Shown here piece after piece: positions 1 to 12,380 of a stretch of 46,601 nt of DNA. How positions within the stretch are numbered: position 1 is the first letter of the stretch; each line of letters opens with the position of its first letter. The notes beneath the pieces were generated by a model that saw only the letters and a list, made by a program, of their open reading frames with translations, was not told the origin of the DNA and ran no database searches. Position numbers and translations under genes: made by a program. Location: positions 1-46,601 of the forward strand of contig CAIKZX010000096.1 in the NCBI GenBank assembly GCA_903832015.1, written 5' to 3'. Source of the stretch: an uncultured Actinomycetes bacterium (GTDB lineage: Bacteria; Actinomycetota; Acidimicrobiia; Acidimicrobiales; RAAP-2).

Positions 1-290
1 CCGATCTCCAGTGGCAGGAGATGTTCTACGAAGAGCGCTTCTCCGAGGTGTTCTTAGACGCTGACCTGCCCGATTACGTGAAGTGGGCAGAATCAATGGG
101 TGCGGTGGGACTGCGTGCACGAACTATCGAAGAAATGCATGATGCGATTCGTCAAGCAAATGCGATCCATGACCGCTCGGTAGTCATTGACTTCCGCACC
201 CCTGCGTCGGAAAAGGTTTTTCCGATGGTGGCCGCCGGTGCCTCCAATGATGACATCATGGTGCACCCCCTTCAAGAGGTACCGAGCTGA
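1..290 (+). CDS. ilvB: Acetolactate synthase large subunit, C-terminal end (partial)
   Basis: Only about the last 95 residues are in the window; the gene starts upstream. The product is the thiamine-diphosphate enzyme that condenses two pyruvates, or pyruvate and 2-oxobutyrate, in the first common step of valine, leucine and isoleucine synthesis. The visible part has the typical C-terminal pattern of the family: FYEERFSEV, then PDYVKWAESMGAVGLRA, then VIDFRT and FPMVAAGASND near the end. Its stop codon overlaps the ilvN start by one base (TGATG), so the two subunits are very likely translated together. The reading frame is clean up to the stop. Identity is secure because of the tail sequence and the ilvN and ilvC neighbours. 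Confidence 0.93.
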   Translation, partial: DLQWQEMFYEERFSEVFLDADLPDYVKWAESMGAVGLRARTIEEMHDAIRQANAIHDRSVVIDFRTPASEKVFPMVAAGASNDDIMVHPLQEVPS

Positions 291-829
291 TGACCCCCGA
301 GCCATTCTTAGGCGAGGTTGACCGGACCCCGGTCACTCACCATATTCTTTCGGTGCTGGTAGAGAACAAGGCCGGTGTACTCGCCCGTATCGCCGGACTG
401 TTCGCACGCCGCGGATTCAACATCTACTCACTCGCGGTCGCCCCTTCCGAGGGGGAGGCCCGTTTTTCGCGCGTAACTATCGTGGTGGACGCCGAATCGG
501 CCCCGCTGGAACAGATTGTTGGCCAGCTCAACAAATTAATTAATGTCGTAGCCATTACCGACCTCGCCCCCAAAGACGCGCTGGAGCGCGAACTGTTGCT
601 GGCCACGGTCGTTACCGATGGTGAGAATCGTGGCCGAATTTTGGGGTTGGTCGAGATGTTTAACGCCTCCATTGTCGATGTGGACGCCCGCTCGCTTACC
701 TTGATGTTGGCGGGCACCCCGGGGACCTGTGACGACCTCGAAAAAGCTATGGAGAGTTTCGCCGAGGTGGAATTACACCGAACGGGACGGGTCGCACTAC
801 CTAGACTTACTAAGACTGAAGAGAACTAA
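290..829 (+). CDS. ilvN: Acetolactate synthase small (regulatory) subunit
   Basis: This 179-residue protein is the regulatory partner of IlvB. Members of the family bind valine and mediate feedback inhibition of acetolactate synthase. An N-terminal ACT domain lies at about residues 15-90 ([21 protein letters not shown], then [12 protein letters not shown]), and a C-terminal domain follows at about 95-170 ([11 protein letters not shown]). Length is close to the usual 160-180. The ATG shares one base with the ilvB stop codon, which supports this start. It is followed after 16 bases, including a GA-rich ribosome-binding site, by ilvC, so ilvB-ilvN-ilvC form one operon. I see no attenuator inside this part of the operon. 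Confidence 0.95.
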   Translation: MTPEPFLGEVDRTPVTHHILSVLVENKAGVLARIAGLFARRGFNIYSLAVAPSEGEARFSRVTIVVDAESAPLEQIVGQLNKLINVVAITDLAPKDALERELLLATVVTDGENRGRILGLVEMFNASIVDVDARSLTLMLAGTPGTCDDLEKAMESFAEVELHRTGRVALPRLTKTEEN

Positions 830-845
830 GGAAAAGAGGAGAACC

Positions 846-1883
846 ATGACCACGATGTTCTACAAAGAAGATGCCAAGCCGGAATTCTTGAAAGACAAGA
901 AGATTGCCGTCTTGGGATATGGATCACAGGGCCACGCCCACGCCCTCAACCTGCACGAATCGGGCTATGACGTACGCGTTGGCTTGCGTGAAGGTTCGTC
1001 TTCAATCGCCAAGGCGAAAGAGGCGGGACTCAAGGTCACCAGCATGGCGCAGGCCTGTGAAGAGGCCGATGTAATCATGATGCTCGTTCCCGACACCGAC
1101 CAAAAGAAGACCTACGACGAAGCGGTGGCCCCCCACCTGACGGCCGGCAAGTGTCTCTTGTTCGCCCACGGATTCAACATCCGCTTTGGACTAATCAACC
1201 CACCCGCCGATGTCGACGTCGCGATGGTTGCGCCTAAGGGACCCGGCCATTTAGTTCGTCGCACCTACAAAGAGGGCGGCGGAGTACCCGCGCTCATTGC
1301 CATCCATCAAGACGCCACCGGCAACGCGCACAACATCGCTCTGGCCTACGCCGACGGCATTGGCGCTACTCGCGCGGGTGTTCTCGAGACAACCTTCACC
1401 GAAGAGACCGAGACAGACCTCTTTGGCGAGCAGGCGGTCTTGTGCGGTGGCGTGTCGGCCCTGGTTAAGGCGGGCTACGAAACCCTCGTGGAAGCGGGAT
1501 ACCAGCCCGAGAGTGCTTACTTTGAATGCCTCCACGAGCTCAAGCTCATTGTGGACCTGATGTACGAAGAGGGAATTACCGGTATGCGCTTTAGTGTTTC
1601 GGACACCGCCGAGTACGGCGACCTGACTCGTGGTTCTCGAGTCATCACCGAATCAGTGAAGCACGAGATGAAGAAGATTCTGACCGAAATTCAAGACGGT
1701 ACCTTCGCTAACGAGTGGATCAAAGAAAACGAGATTGGTCGCCCGCGCTACCACGAACTTCGTGAAGCCGGCAAGAAGCACCCCATTGAAGAGATTGGTA
1801 AGAAGCTTCGTGCGATGATGCCATTCGTCTCCGCGGGTAAGCAGAAGGTATCCGAAGTCTCCGGTGGCGACACCGACAACTAA
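846..1883 (+). CDS. ilvC: Ketol-acid reductoisomerase, class I
   Basis: This 345-residue enzyme converts acetolactate or acetohydroxybutyrate to the dihydroxyacid, using a reduced nicotinamide cofactor and Mg2+. The N-terminal Rossmann domain has GYGSQG at residues 24-29. The beta2-alphaB loop (VGLREGSSS) has the length and Arg/Ser content common in NADPH-dependent class I enzymes. Probable catalytic and metal residues are His108, Lys131, Asp191, Glu195, Glu227 and Glu231. The open frame extends upstream into ilvN, but the ATG at 846 follows a strong AAGAGGAGA-type ribosome-binding site and gives the usual family N-terminus (MFYKEDA), so I chose it. It is the last gene of the ilvBNC block and converges on serC. 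Confidence 0.97.
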   Translation: MTTMFYKEDAKPEFLKDKKIAVLGYGSQGHAHALNLHESGYDVRVGLREGSSSIAKAKEAGLKVTSMAQACEEADVIMMLVPDTDQKKTYDEAVAPHLTAGKCLLFAHGFNIRFGLINPPADVDVAMVAPKGPGHLVRRTYKEGGGVPALIAIHQDATGNAHNIALAYADGIGATRAGVLETTFTEETETDLFGEQAVLCGGVSALVKAGYETLVEAGYQPESAYFECLHELKLIVDLMYEEGITGMRFSVSDTAEYGDLTRGSRVITESVKHEMKKILTEIQDGTFANEWIKENEIGRPRYHELREAGKKHPIEEIGKKLRAMMPFVSAGKQKVSEVSGGDTDN

Positions 1884-1892
1884 AACTTCTGG

Positions 1893-3047
<1,155 letters not shown>

Positions 3048-3049
3048 TC

Positions 3050-4249
3050 ATGTCGACACGCATTAGTCATCTATTGGCCGGACTCTCTCCCAGCGCGACC
3101 TTGGCGGTCGACGCGAAGGCTAAGGCCCTCAAGGCCGCCGGCGAGCCCGTAATTGGTTACGGGGCTGGAGAACCAGACTTTCCGACCCCCGCCCATATCG
3201 TCGATGCGGCCGCTAAGGCCTGTTTTGGCATTGTGAACCATAAGTACACCCCGACCCCCGGGTTACCCGAACTTCGAGAGGCCATCGCCCAAAAGACTCT
3301 TCGTGACACCGGACTGTCCATTAAGCCCAGCCAAGTCCTCGTGACCAATGGGGGTAAGCACGCGGTGGCCACGGCCTACATGACGCTGTTAAATCCCGGT
3401 GACGAAGTCTTGATTCCCGCACCCTTTTGGACGACCTACCCCGAAGCGGTCTATTTAACCGGGGCGACCCCGGTGGCGGTACCCACCAGTGAGGCCAACG
3501 GCTTTCGGGTGACGGTGGAGGATCTGGAAAAGTACCGTACCCCAAAGACGAAGTTGCTCACCTTTGTTTCTCCCTCTAACCCAACGGGCGCCGTGGTCGC
3601 CCCCGACGAGGTGGCCGCGATTGGACGTTGGGCCGCCGAGCATGACATCTGGGTTCTGGCCGACGAAATTTATGAGCACCTGGTATACGGTTCGGCGAAA
3701 AATGTTTCCATGCCCGTCGTAGCTCCCGAGCTAGGGGACCGCTGGGTGGTGGTGAATGGTGTGGCGAAGACGTACGCCATGACCGGCTGGCGAGTGGGCT
3801 GGATGGTGGGCCCCCAAGATGTAATGGACGCCGCCATTACCTTCCAGAGTCAAACGACATCGAACATTTCGAATATTTCGCAACGGGCAGCGATAGCGGC
3901 ACTAGAGGGAGACTTGACGGCGGTAATGGAGATGCGCACCGCTTTTGATCGCCGTCGCCAGGTCATGACCCGAATGCTCAATGAGATTGATGGGATCAGT
4001 TGTGCCGAACCGGAAGGTGCCTTTTACTGCTACCCCAACGTGCAGGGCCTACTGGGTCGTTCGCTCTCGGGACGTACCTCGCACAGCTCAGCGGAACTAG
4101 CGTCCTACCTACTCGAAGAGATCAAGGTTGCGGTCGTTCCCGGCGAGGCCTTTGGTACACCCGGCTTCGTTCGCTTGAGCTACGCCCTGAACGACGCCGA
4201 TCTCGTCGAAGGTCTCGAACGAGTCCAACAATTTGTCAGCAGGGGCTAA
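3050..4249 (+). CDS. Aspartate-type aminotransferase (class I, subgroup Ib)
   Basis: This 399-residue fold-type I PLP enzyme most resembles the Bacillus/Thermus-type aspartate aminotransferases, which transfer the amino group between aspartate and 2-oxoglutarate; some members also act on aromatic acids. It shows SPSNPTGAV (about 174-182), [11 protein letters not shown], the cofactor lysine K240 in [14 protein letters not shown], and a C-terminal Arg in PGFVRLSYA that would hold the substrate carboxylate. The ATG follows GGGAG in a 35-base gap shared with divergent serC. The next gene, serA, starts 51 bases downstream, so the pair may share a transcript. Substrate choice cannot be settled from sequence, so no symbol is given. 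Confidence 0.88.
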   Translation: MSTRISHLLAGLSPSATLAVDAKAKALKAAGEPVIGYGAGEPDFPTPAHIVDAAAKACFGIVNHKYTPTPGLPELREAIAQKTLRDTGLSIKPSQVLVTNGGKHAVATAYMTLLNPGDEVLIPAPFWTTYPEAVYLTGATPVAVPTSEANGFRVTVEDLEKYRTPKTKLLTFVSPSNPTGAVVAPDEVAAIGRWAAEHDIWVLADEIYEHLVYGSAKNVSMPVVAPELGDRWVVVNGVAKTYAMTGWRVGWMVGPQDVMDAAITFQSQTTSNISNISQRAAIAALEGDLTAVMEMRTAFDRRRQVMTRMLNEIDGISCAEPEGAFYCYPNVQGLLGRSLSGRTSHSSAELASYLLEEIKVAVVPGEAFGTPGFVRLSYALNDADLVEGLERVQQFVSRG

Positions 4250-4266
4250 CCCGCCTCCCCATCCTT

Positions 4267-4272
4267 TAGGCT
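4267..4272 (+). promoter_or_regulatory. Candidate -10 box before serA
   Basis: TAGGCT lies in the gap between the aminotransferase and serA. Transcription would start near 4279 and leave a leader of about 22 bases containing the AAAGG ribosome-binding site. The same hexamer occurs before the flavin reductase and the second sufC. No good -35 match is seen. Confidence 0.35.
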
Positions 4273-4300
4273 GGGGTGACCCCCCAACGAAAGGCAGTGC

Positions 4301-5875
4301 GTGGCTCGCGTTCTGGTTACCGAAGAAATCGCTGAATCTGGTCTGGACGAATTGCGTCAGGCTGGGCACGAAGTAGACATTCGCCTCGGACTCACCCCGG
4401 ACGAGCTTCTCGAGGCCGTGGTTGGGGCACAGGCACTCATCATTCGTTCTTCCACCCAAGTAGATGCCGCGACTCTCCAGGCGGGTAAAGATTTGGTCGT
4501 CGTTGGTCGGGCCGGAATTGGCCTCGACAACGTCGATGTACAACGAGCCACCGAACTGGGCGTCATGGTGGTTAACGCGCCGGTATCGAACATCCTCTCC
4601 GCCGCCGAACAAACCATGGCCCTGTTGCTGAGCCAAGCTCGCAATATTCCCCAGGCCCACGGTGCCCTGAAGCAGGGTAAGTGGGAGCGCTCAAAGTGGG
4701 AGGGGGTTGAGTTACACGGAAAAACCCTCGGCATTATTGGGCTGGGCAAAATCGGTGCTCTAGTGGCTACTCGGGCGGCGGCCTTTGGCATGCGCCTCGT
4801 TGCCTACGACCCCTTCATCTCCGAAGAACGGGCTCGCACGATGGGGGTTCAGAGTATGACCCTTGACCAATTACTGGCGGAAAGTGATTTCATTACCATC
4901 CATCTGCCGAAGAACAAGGAGACCACGAATCTTCTTAACGCGGAATCACTAAAGAAAACCAAGCCTGGCGTGCGCATCATTAACGTGGCGCGAGGAGGGA
5001 TCGTCAATGAGGCCGACCTCGCGGCGGCAATCACTTCGGGTCACGTGCAAGGAGCGGCGCTCGACGTATTCGAGAAAGAGCCCACGACGGAGTCGCCCCT
5101 CTTTGAACTACCCTCGGTCGTGGTAGTACCTCACCTCGGCGCATCAACGGTAGAGGCGCAAGACCGCGCCGGTGCGACAATCGCCGAGCAGGTTCAACTC
5201 GCTCTCGCGGGTGACTTCGTACCCTTCGCCGTTAATGTCTCGGCTGGTGAGGTGTCGACCAGCGTGCGTCCCTTTATGGGACTCGCCGAGCTGCTGGGTC
5301 GCTTTTTGGGTGGACTCTTGGACGGGGAGCCGGCCGATATGGAGATCTTCTACCAGGGCGAATTGGCGGGAGTTTCCAACAAGATTCTGACGCTCTGCGC
5401 CCTGAAGGGCCTCTTCGCCTCGACTGGTCACGAAGGTGTCTCCTTCGTAAACGCCACCACACTCGCCGAAGAGCATGGCGTCACGGTTAGGGAAACCGCG
5501 TCGCCCGACAGTCCCGAATTTGTGAACCTCATTACGGTCCGTTCGGGGGAGTACGCAGTGGCGGGAACCCTGTTGACCTTGGGAACGCGCGTGGAGATGC
5601 GTATTGTTTCCATCGACGGACACAGCGTGGAGATTACTCCCACGGCACACATGTTGGTGGTCCGCAACAACGACCAACCCGGCATGATTGGCCGGGTTGG
5701 TACCGTGCTGGGCGAAGCGGGTATTTCCATTGACCAGATGTCAGTGGCACCCAACCCCAACACCAAAACGGCGCTCATGGTCCTGTCCACTCCGAGCGCA
5801 ACGCCTCCATCGGTGGTGGCAACACTGAACGCGTCAGAGGGTCTATTCGGCATTCACGCCATCACCCTCAAGTAG
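4301..5875 (+). CDS. serA: D-3-phosphoglycerate dehydrogenase, long ACT-containing form
   Basis: This 524-residue enzyme oxidises 3-phosphoglycerate to 3-phosphohydroxypyruvate with NAD+, the first step of serine synthesis. The catalytic and NAD domains fill residues 1-310, with GLGKIG at 147-152 and the Arg231, Glu260 and His278 triad (VARGG, EKEP, PHLGAST). An intervening substrate-binding-like domain occupies about 315-450. A C-terminal ACT domain (about 452-524; RNNDQPGMIGRVGTV) probably binds serine as a feedback signal, as in the mycobacterial long form. The start codon is GTG, preceded by AAAGG. No in-frame ATG upstream is suitable. It converges on the aldo/keto reductase. Confidence 0.95.
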   Translation: MARVLVTEEIAESGLDELRQAGHEVDIRLGLTPDELLEAVVGAQALIIRSSTQVDAATLQAGKDLVVVGRAGIGLDNVDVQRATELGVMVVNAPVSNILSAAEQTMALLLSQARNIPQAHGALKQGKWERSKWEGVELHGKTLGIIGLGKIGALVATRAAAFGMRLVAYDPFISEERARTMGVQSMTLDQLLAESDFITIHLPKNKETTNLLNAESLKKTKPGVRIINVARGGIVNEADLAAAITSGHVQGAALDVFEKEPTTESPLFELPSVVVVPHLGASTVEAQDRAGATIAEQVQLALAGDFVPFAVNVSAGEVSTSVRPFMGLAELLGRFLGGLLDGEPADMEIFYQGELAGVSNKILTLCALKGLFASTGHEGVSFVNATTLAEEHGVTVRETASPDSPEFVNLITVRSGEYAVAGTLLTLGTRVEMRIVSIDGHSVEITPTAHMLVVRNNDQPGMIGRVGTVLGEAGISIDQMSVAPNPNTKTALMVLSTPSATPPSVVATLNASEGLFGIHAITLK

Positions 5876-5887
5876 GGAGAAGGCGAG

Positions 5888-6889
5888 TTAGTCCTCGGGG
5901 TCGAAGGGCACGACGGGCGCAATGGCGTCGAGTCGAGCCATAACCTCGTCAGTCAACAAGGGGAGCACGTCGAGTGCGGCCATGTTCTCGTGAACCTGCT
6001 GAACATTTGACGCTCCGGTGATGACGGTAGAGACGTGCTCATTCTTGACGCACCACGCCAGGGACAGAGCAGCGAGAGAGACGCCGAGTTCGTCGCTGAC
6101 CTTCTTGAGCTCAGTAACCTTTGCGTTGGTCTTGGGGTCGGTGAGTACACTGTGCAACCACTCGTAACCTGGAAGAGTCGCGCGGGAACCAGCGGGAACA
6201 CCGTTTAGGTATTTTCCGGTCAAGAGGCCCGAAGCTAATGGAGACCAGATCGTGGTACCTAGGCCAATATCTTCGTACAGACGGGCGTATTCGACCTCGA
6301 AGCGCTGACGGTGGAGCAGGTTGTACTGCGGCTGTTCCATGACGGGCTTCTGGAGGTGGTGCTTATCGGCAATGGCCCAAGCGGCGCGAATCTCGTCGGC
6401 GCTCCATTCGCTCGTTCCCCAGTAGAGGGCCTGTCCTCGAGAGACCATGTCGCTCATGGCCCAAACGGTCTCTTCGATGGGGGTGTTCTTGTCGGGGCGG
6501 TGGCAGAAGACCAAGTCCACAAAGTCCAACCGCAAACGCTCGAGTGATCCCTCGATGCCCTGAGTGAGGTACTTGCGGTTCAGGGTGTTCTTCATGTTGG
6601 GCATATTGTGAATGCCCCAGTACAACTTGGTGGAAATTACGTATTCGTGTCGAGCCCAGCCGAGGTCTTTGATCGCGGCCCCCATGACCGACTCACTGCG
6701 ACCGGCTTCGTAGCCTTCGGCGTTATCGAAGAAGTTCACGCCAGCCTTTTTGGCGGCGTCCATGGACTCGGCGGCCAACTGAACAGATTCGAGCTGACCC
6801 TGCTTAGCGAAGGTCACCCAAGAACCAAAGGAAAGAACACTGACCTGAAGGCCAGAACGGCCCAGTCGACGATAAATCATTTCTGCCAT
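5888..6889 (-). CDS. Aldo/keto reductase, Kv-beta-like
   Basis: This 333-residue TIM-barrel oxidoreductase would reduce carbonyl compounds with NADPH. The family catalytic tetrad is present: Asp55 and Tyr60 in FFDNAEGY, Lys88 in STKLYWG, and His130 in FCHRPD. The start [12 protein letters not shown] and the overall pattern put it with the voltage-gated potassium channel beta-subunit/YghZ branch. The physiological substrate is unknown. The ATG has a strong TAAGGAG ribosome-binding site 7 bases upstream, in contrast to the many leaderless-looking genes nearby. It is a single-gene unit divergent from the leuA leader and convergent with serA, with no evident link to amino acid synthesis. Confidence 0.88.
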   Translation of the reverse strand: MAEMIYRRLGRSGLQVSVLSFGSWVTFAKQGQLESVQLAAESMDAAKKAGVNFFDNAEGYEAGRSESVMGAAIKDLGWARHEYVISTKLYWGIHNMPNMKNTLNRKYLTQGIEGSLERLRLDFVDLVFCHRPDKNTPIEETVWAMSDMVSRGQALYWGTSEWSADEIRAAWAIADKHHLQKPVMEQPQYNLLHRQRFEVEYARLYEDIGLGTTIWSPLASGLLTGKYLNGVPAGSRATLPGYEWLHSVLTDPKTNAKVTELKKVSDELGVSLAALSLAWCVKNEHVSTVITGASNVQQVHENMAALDVLPLLTDEVMARLDAIAPVVPFDPED

Positions 6890-6980
6890 GTTGGCTCCTT
6901 ACGAGTTGTCAAACGGACACCGCAGCCCGCCTCTGTGAGGTTAGTGGGTGGAGCCCTAGACGGCCAGACTGCTCGGGGGC

Positions 6981-6986
6981 TAGGGT
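6981..6986 (+). promoter_or_regulatory. Candidate -10 box of the leuA leader transcript
   Basis: TAGGGT ends 7 bases before the ATG of the leader peptide. A transcript starting 6-7 bases downstream would begin at or just before that ATG, so the leader peptide may be translated without a Shine-Dalgarno sequence. A -35 box is not evident. Confidence 0.4.
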
Positions 6987-6993
6987 GGGGGAG

Positions 6994-7026
6994 ATGACAA
7001 CCACTACCTTGCTACTACTGCACTAG
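6994..7026 (+). CDS. leuL: Leucine leader peptide (MTTTTLLLLH)
   Basis: A ten-codon reading frame, ATG to TAG, encodes four threonines, then four consecutive leucines (TTG CTA CTA CTG) and histidine. It sits 70 bases upstream of leuA, followed by a strong intrinsic terminator. A short peptide with a run of codons for the end product, ahead of a terminator and the first pathway gene, is the hallmark of ribosome-mediated attenuation. When charged leucyl-tRNA is scarce, the ribosome would stall on the Leu run and termination would be relieved. Two of the four Leu codons are CTA. Leucine attenuators upstream of leuA have been predicted in other Actinobacteria. The peptide itself probably has no other role. 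Confidence 0.85.
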   Translation: MTTTTLLLLH

Positions 7027-8775
<1,749 letters not shown>

Positions 8776-8779
8776 CGAA

Positions 8780-9382
8780 CTACTCCTGCATCGTTGAGTT
8801 CAGCGCGTGCGAGGCGTGGGTGCGTTCGTACTGCTCAATCGCCGAGGACTGGCGCAAGGTAAGTCCGATATCGTCCCAGCCCTCCAACAGGCGTTCTTGG
8901 GTAATGGCGTCCATGGCGAAGGGTTGAATCCAGTCAAAATCCGCCACCTCGACCACCAGTCGTTCAACGTCAACAATCACGGGAGTATGCGGGGACTGCT
9001 CGACGATGCCCTGGAGTTCTTCAACGAGTTGCGCTGAGAGTTGAACGATGACGAGTCCCTGTTTGGAGGAATTGTTTCGGAAGATGTCACCAAAAGAGGA
9101 GGAGATTATGGCGCCAAAGCCGTAATCCATGAGGGCCCACACTGCGTGTTCACGCGATGACCCGGTCCCAAATCGAGGTCCCGCAACCAAGATGGCGGCC
9201 CCTTGGTGCTCCGGTTGATTCAAAACGAAGGTCGGATCGTCGCGCCACTCGCTAAAGAGTCCTTGGCCAAAACCGGTACGCTCCACACGCTTCAGCCATT
9301 CGGAGGGAATTATTTGGTCGGTATCCACGTCCGATCGTCGCAGGGCGACTGCGGTACCCGTCACGCGGGATACGGCCTTCAC
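8780..9382 (-). CDS. leuD: 3-isopropylmalate dehydratase small subunit
   Basis: This 200-residue swivelling-domain subunit pairs with LeuC to isomerise 2-isopropylmalate to 3-isopropylmalate. Typical features are [15 protein letters not shown] near the N-terminus, the GSSREHA loop that contributes substrate contacts, and the [18 protein letters not shown] segment. Its start overlaps the leuC stop by four bases, the usual sign of translational coupling. It is the last gene of a greA-leuC-leuD operon and converges on leuA with only four bases between the stops. Length is normal for the family. Confidence 0.95.
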   Translation of the reverse strand: MKAVSRVTGTAVALRRSDVDTDQIIPSEWLKRVERTGFGQGLFSEWRDDPTFVLNQPEHQGAAILVAGPRFGTGSSREHAVWALMDYGFGAIISSSFGDIFRNNSSKQGLVIVQLSAQLVEELQGIVEQSPHTPVIVDVERLVVEVADFDWIQPFAMDAITQERLLEGWDDIGLTLRQSSAIEQYERTHASHALNSTMQE

Positions 9383-10779
9383 GCCAAAACCTCATCGGGG
9401 GTGGCGAAGCGACCCTTCAGCGCGGTGGCGGCGGCCACCGCGGGCGAGAGTAGGTGCGTGCGCCCCTGACGCCCCTGGCGCCCCTCGAAGTTTCTATTCG
9501 AGGTTGAGGCACTGCGCTGTCCGGGAGTGAGTTGATCGGGGTTCATCCCGAGACACATTGAACACCCCGGTTCACGCCACTCAAATCCGGCGTTAATAAA
9601 TATCTGATCGAGACCCTCGGCCTCAGCTTGTGTTTTTACTCGGTGCGAACCCGGTACCACGAGGGCGCGAACGGAACTCGCGACCCGACCTCGTTTCGCG
9701 ACGGCGGCCGCCGCGCGCAAGTCTTCGATACGTGAGTTGGTGCACGACCCAATGAACACGACGTCCACCGGAATCTCTCGCATGGGGGTATTGGCTTGTA
9801 GACCCATGTAGGTCAAGCTGCGTTCGGCGGTGGCGCGCTCTTCGGGGTCACTGAAGGTCGAGGGATCGGGCACGACCCCGTCGATGGCGACCACTTGGGC
9901 GGGGTTGGTGCCCCAGGTCATGAATGGTTTGAGAGTGGTGGCGTCGATAACAACTTCGTGGTCGAAGTGGGCATCCTCGTCGCTCACCCAGTTTCGCCAA
10001 TTGGTGGCTAGGGAATCGAATTTGGTCATATCTATATTGGGTCGATTCTTGAGGTAGTCAATGGTGGTTTCGTCGACACCGATGAGTCCCGCTCGAGCAC
10101 CCGCCTCAATTGACATATTGCAAATAGTCATGCGACCCTCCATGGAGAGTTCGGAAATCGCCTGGCCGCGATATTCAATGACGTACCCGGCCCCACCACC
10201 GGTGCCGAGCCGCTGGACAATGGCGAGAACGATATCTTTGGCCCCGACTCCGGCGGGAACCGCACCGGTAAGGGTGACGGCCATCGTCTTGGCTTTTTGC
10301 TGGGGCAGTGTTTGGGTGGCCAAAACGTGCTCCACCTCACTGGTCCCGATGCCAAAGGCCAAGGAGCCGAAGGCGCCGTGGGTTGAGGTGTGCGAGTCAC
10401 CGCAGACAATAGTCATGCCCGGCTGGGTCGCTCCAAGTTCGGGCCCAATGACGTGAACGATGCCTTGGTTCTCATTGCCGCGCGCGAAGAGGGTGATGCC
10501 AAATTCGCGGCAGTTCTCATCCAAGGCTTCAAGTTGTCTTTTGGAGGTGGGGTCCGCAACGGGTACCGAAAGGGGGTCGGTAGGCACGTTGTGGTCGGCG
10601 GTAGCGAGCGTTAGATCGGGTCGTCGCACGGGGCGACGGTTGAGTCGAAGTCCATCGAAGGCTTGCGGACTGGTGACCTCGTGCACGAGGTGCAGGTCAA
10701 TGTACAACAGTGCCGGCTCTCCCACCGGGGCGACAACGAGGTGCTCTTCCCAGAGCTTTTCGTAGAGGGTCTTACCCAT
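9379..10779 (-). CDS. leuC: 3-isopropylmalate dehydratase large subunit, 4Fe-4S
   Basis: This 466-residue aconitase-family subunit carries the catalytic [4Fe-4S] cluster. The three cluster cysteines are in GSCTNSR and in GCSMCLGMN, and the N-terminal [13 protein letters not shown] and [12 protein letters not shown] are typical. It depends on Fe-S assembly, for which the window supplies a Suf cluster. The ATG overlaps the greA stop codon by one base (TAATG on the minus strand), so its expression is linked to greA; leuD follows with a four-base overlap. No separate promoter is visible before leuC. Family assignment is certain. Confidence 0.96.
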   Translation of the reverse strand: MGKTLYEKLWEEHLVVAPVGEPALLYIDLHLVHEVTSPQAFDGLRLNRRPVRRPDLTLATADHNVPTDPLSVPVADPTSKRQLEALDENCREFGITLFARGNENQGIVHVIGPELGATQPGMTIVCGDSHTSTHGAFGSLAFGIGTSEVEHVLATQTLPQQKAKTMAVTLTGAVPAGVGAKDIVLAIVQRLGTGGGAGYVIEYRGQAISELSMEGRMTICNMSIEAGARAGLIGVDETTIDYLKNRPNIDMTKFDSLATNWRNWVSDEDAHFDHEVVIDATTLKPFMTWGTNPAQVVAIDGVVPDPSTFSDPEERATAERSLTYMGLQANTPMREIPVDVVFIGSCTNSRIEDLRAAAAVAKRGRVASSVRALVVPGSHRVKTQAEAEGLDQIFINAGFEWREPGCSMCLGMNPDQLTPGQRSASTSNRNFEGRQGRQGRTHLLSPAVAAATALKGRFATPDEVLA

Positions 10780-11255
10780 TACCGAATCGCGTGAATAGTG
10801 ACCGAGAGCGAACCAGAGGGGGCGTCGTAGGTCACCAAGTCACCGACCTTGTGTCCCAAGAGGGCTGACCCTAATGGGGAGGTGGGTGAAGCGACAAGCA
10901 CATCCTCGGGCTTTTCTTCGATACTGCCAATAAAGAATTCCTGCGCATCGTCGGGGGAGTCACCCTCGTAGATAACCGCCACGATTGACGCGTGCTGCAC
11001 TTCGCTCGCCGTGGCGTCGCGGGCGATGATCTCGTGATTGCGAATGACCTGGTCAATTTGGCGTACTCGTGATTCCATCTTGCCCTGGTCATCTTTGGCG
11101 GCGTGGTAGTCACCGTTCTCCGACAGGTCGCCGAGTAGTCGGGCGGCTTCAATCACGCGGGCAATCTCAGTGCGGCCCACCGTCGTGAGGTGGTGGTACT
11201 CCTCTTTGAGTTTTTCTAGTGTTTCTTGGGTAATACGGTGAATTTCGCCAGCCAT
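10779..11255 (-). CDS. greA: Transcription elongation factor GreA
   Basis: This 158-residue factor binds the RNA polymerase secondary channel and stimulates cleavage of backtracked RNA. An N-terminal coiled-coil hairpin spans about residues 1-78, with the acidic tip GDLSENGD at 42-49 containing the key Asp43 and Glu46. A C-terminal FKBP-like domain follows (about 85-158), with [16 protein letters not shown] typical. The ATG has AAGGA upstream and a TACAAT -10 box at 11284-11289. It is the first gene of an operon in which leuC and leuD follow with overlapping codons, an unusual coupling of a general elongation factor to leucine synthesis. It is divergent from leuB. Confidence 0.95.
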   Translation of the reverse strand: MAGEIHRITQETLEKLKEEYHHLTTVGRTEIARVIEAARLLGDLSENGDYHAAKDDQGKMESRVRQIDQVIRNHEIIARDATASEVQHASIVAVIYEGDSPDDAQEFFIGSIEEKPEDVLVASPTSPLGSALLGHKVGDLVTYDAPSGSLSVTIHAIR

Positions 11256-11283
11256 GGCCGTTCCTTGGTCTTCGGTAGTTCAA

Positions 11284-11289
11284 ATTGTA
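11284..11289 (-). promoter_or_regulatory. Candidate -10 box of greA-leuC-leuD
   Basis: TACAAT on the minus strand matches the consensus TATAAT at five of six positions and lies 28 bases before the greA ATG, leaving room for the AAGGA ribosome-binding site. No convincing -35 hexamer is seen 16-18 bases upstream. Confidence 0.55.
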
Positions 11290-11320
11290 CCGTGAAACCA
11301 GCCAAATCTCCTAGGCCGTT

Positions 11321-11349
11321 TTGCCCTGAGCCGGTGAGTCAAGCAAAAT
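11321..11349 (+). promoter_or_regulatory. Candidate promoter of leuB-ilvE
   Basis: TTGCCC at 11321-11326 and CAAAAT at 11344-11349 are separated by 17 bases, each matching four of six consensus positions. A start near 11356 would give a short leader carrying the purine-rich GAGGGGAGGAGGAG ribosome-binding site before the leuB ATG at 11367. Confidence 0.45.
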
Positions 11350-11366
11350 AGAGGGGAGGAGGAGCC

Positions 11367-12380
11367 ATGGTCACATATCGCGTTGCCGTCATTGGGGGCG
11401 ACGGGATTGGTCCTGAGGTCACCGCCGCTGCCCTGGAGGTTGTCGAAGCCCTCGGTGTCAAACTCGATACCACCGACTTTGATCTCGGCGCCGCCCGCTA
11501 TCTACGCGACGGGTTTGTCCTAGATGAACCCACGCTTGAGTCGCTGCGCACCTTTGACGCCATCATGCTCGGGGCCATTGGGCCCGCCATTGGTGACACT
11601 CGAATTCCCGGAGGCACCCTCGAGCGGGGACTCTTGCTCAAGATGCGCTTTGCGCTTGATCTGTATATCAACTACCGGCCCTTCTTCGGCGTTGCTGGTT
11701 CGCTGGCGCAAGGATGCGACTTCGCCATTGTTCGCGAAAATACTGAGGGCCCCTACGCCGGTGAAGGTGGCACGTTGCGCTACGGCACGGTTAACGAGGT
11801 GGCCACGCAAGGTTCGGTGAACACGCGATTCGGCGTTGAACGTTGTGTCCGCTACGCCTTTGAGCGCGCTAGTACTCGGGAAGTAAAAAAGGTAACGCTC
11901 GTTCATAAAACGAATGTTCTCACCTACGCCGGGGACTTGTGGAACCGTGTCGTACAAGAGGTCTCGGTGGAGTACCCCAACGTTGAAGTTGACTACAACC
12001 ATGTCGACGCCGCTTGTATTTACTTGGTCGAACAACCCGAACGGTACTCCATCATCGTGACGGACAATCTCTTTGGCGATATTCTCTCCGACCTCGCCGG
12101 CTCGGTAACGGGCGGCATTGGGTACGCGGCCAGCGCCAACTTAAATCCAGCCAGAACTGGTGCATCACTCTTCGAGCCCGTACACGGCGCCGCCCACGAT
12201 ATCGCCGGGCTGGGCCAAGCCAACCCCCTCGCCGCCATCTCCTCGGCGATGCTGATGCTCGAGCACCTCGGTGAATTTGAAGCGGCCACGAAGTTGTCCC
12301 AAGTCGTGCGAGACTGTAAGCCCGAGGGCTCCGTGCTCGGAACCCGCGCAGTAATCGATGCCGTGAAGGAAAGGTTTTAG
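11367..12380 (+). CDS. leuB: 3-isopropylmalate dehydrogenase
   Basis: This 337-residue decarboxylating dehydrogenase oxidises 3-isopropylmalate with NAD+ in the leucine pathway. It begins with VAVIGGDGIGPEV, has the substrate-binding segment LERGLLLKMRFALDLYINYRP, RENTEGPYAGEGG, and the metal-binding TDNLFGDILSDLAG. The shorter length and sequence style match the actinobacterial LeuB group. A GAGGAGGAG ribosome-binding site precedes the ATG. The stop codon directly abuts the ilvE ATG with no spacer, so the two are translationally linked. Tartrate dehydrogenase-like relatives exist, but the leuA/leuCD/ilvE neighbours make leuB the natural call. Confidence 0.93.
   Translation: MVTYRVAVIGGDGIGPEVTAAALEVVEALGVKLDTTDFDLGAARYLRDGFVLDEPTLESLRTFDAIMLGAIGPAIGDTRIPGGTLERGLLLKMRFALDLYINYRPFFGVAGSLAQGCDFAIVRENTEGPYAGEGGTLRYGTVNEVATQGSVNTRFGVERCVRYAFERASTREVKKVTLVHKTNVLTYAGDLWNRVVQEVSVEYPNVEVDYNHVDAACIYLVEQPERYSIIVTDNLFGDILSDLAGSVTGGIGYAASANLNPARTGASLFEPVHGAAHDIAGLGQANPLAAISSAMLMLEHLGEFEAATKLSQVVRDCKPEGSVLGTRAVIDAVKERF

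Noticed and set aside
729-845. N-terminal extension of ilvC overlapping ilvN
   Set aside because: The extra 39 codons have no KARI sequence, and the ATG at 846 has a strong ribosome-binding site and the family N-terminus.
5144-5677. 177-codon antisense frame inside serA, with similar long frames at 4109-4660, 34620-35123 and 11520-12035
   Set aside because: All mirror well-conserved genes on the other strand and show no family patterns or ribosome-binding sites.
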